DNA from: Pricia antarctica
GTDB taxonomy: Bacteria; Bacteroidota; Bacteroidia; Flavobacteriales; Flavobacteriaceae
Assembly: GCA_011050085.1 (NCBI GenBank)
Contig: DRGL01000015.1
Location: 79,212 to 143,211 of the forward strand
Direction: 5' to 3'
DNA length: 64,000 nucleotides
Positions within the stretch are counted from its first letter, which is position 1; every line of letters starts with the position of its first letter. The notes under the pieces are model-generated. The model searched no databases. It was not told the DNA's origin and saw only the letters and a list, made by a program, of their open reading frames with translations. A program made the translations under genes and the position numbers. Shown here piece after piece: positions 63,512 to 64,000 of the stretch.

Positions 63512-64000
63512 TTAAGTTATGGGTTTGGCCGAGCGATGCAAAAGACGCGTAAGTTTTATAGAAAGGTCTGTCAATACGATTCTTGAATTACCATTTCTTT
63601 CGATATGGTAAATTGCGGTTTCGAGTTCATCAGCTATATCCATAATATTATTTTCATGAACGTATGGCGCAAACTTCTCAAGCTGAAAACCGTCTGTGTG
63701 AATACGCATGAAGGCCAGTTCACGAGTGTTAAAATTGATGAGTAAGGCCTGTCGCATAACAGTTAAACAATACTGCAAAAATTTCTTTTGGGTCTCCCTT
63801 CCCGTCTTTGCGACCTCTTCGCTCCAAAGTATCAATTCATGAATGGCAGCCTTATTGCCTTTAGCTTTGAAGGCACTTCGAACCCATTGCACAAACCATT
63901 TTTCGAAAATCAAGTCTTCCGAATCTTTATTCATGAGATCTAAGGCCTTATTAAAATTCCCGTCCGCCTCGTTAGCAATCTGCAGTGCCTCTTCCCGCAA
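63512..64000 (-). CDS. holB: DNA polymerase III subunit delta', C-terminal part (partial)
   Basis: The frame is open to the window edge, so only the last 162 codons are present. The segment shows the C-terminal helical collar region of flavobacterial delta' (EALQIANEADGNFNKALDLM, then AKTGRETQKKFLQYCLTVMRQALLIN). The AAA+ ATPase-like part lies outside. In other bacteria delta' is part of the clamp loader that places the sliding clamp on DNA. The name rests on this C-terminal pattern. Confidence 0.75.
   Translation of the reverse strand: MREEALQIANEADGNFNKALDLMNKDSEDLIFEKWFVQWVRSAFKAKGNKAAIHELILWSEEVAKTGRETQKKFLQYCLTVMRQALLINFNTRELAFMRIHTDGFQLEKFAPYVHENNIMDIADELETAIYHIERNGNSRIVLTDLSIKLTRLLHRSAKPIT

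Overview
The window looks like a chromosomal segment of a Flavobacteriaceae (Bacteroidota) species, probably marine. Supporting evidence: type IX secretion (T9SS) cargo with type B C-terminal sorting domains, a complete sprC-sprD-sprB-sprF gliding-motility locus, several TAnnTTTG-type Bacteroidota promoter elements, moderately AT-rich intergenic DNA, and flavobacterial families (DUF4175, DUF6327-like, YtxH/holin trio). Genus cannot be fixed from the sequence alone.

Layout. 0-2.7 kb: the 3' end of an M1 peptidase, rnpA and an S41 C-terminal processing peptidase. 3.2-14 kb: a carbohydrate-oxidation island with an SMP-30 lactonase, an SDR, a DUF1080 lipoprotein, a DUF5009 membrane acyltransferase-like protein, then a tight run of PhyH dioxygenase, SGNH esterase, fructosamine-kinase family protein, PQQ dehydrogenase with cytochrome c domain, and Gfo/Idh/MocA oxidoreductase. 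14-18.7 kb: NlpC/P60 lipoprotein, an apparently orphan C5-cytosine methyltransferase, a small conserved protein, ElaA-like GNAT and a CDF metal exporter. 18.6-19.3 kb: a 0.7 kb AT-rich non-coding stretch full of TGTTGATA-type repeats and palindromes, a weak candidate for the replication origin. 19.3-23.4 kb: RNase R, GIN-domain protein, LysE exporter and tRNA-Cys.

23.4-48.3 kb: folB and the sprCDBF operon on the minus strand. SprB is 6271 residues and occupies 18.8 kb. It contains two different families of three-fold super-repeats (about 780 and 640 residues per unit) built from small SprB/Ig-like modules. SprC and SprB end in type B sorting domains. SprD and SprF carry PorP/SprF-type outer-membrane barrels expected to tether secreted partners.

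48.5-64 kb: mostly housekeeping. glnS, the YtxH/holin/DUF6327 trio, an SPFH protein, gltX, a 1161-residue DUF4175 protein, ybeY, mnmG, a SAM methyltransferase, an OmpH/Skp-like lipoprotein and the 3' end of holB. Two parS-type palindromes (GTTCCACGTGGAAC) flank mnmG, one of them forming the last codons of ybeY. This suggests the segment lies in the origin-proximal ParB/centromere region. No CRISPR array, rRNA, prophage or insertion sequence was seen.
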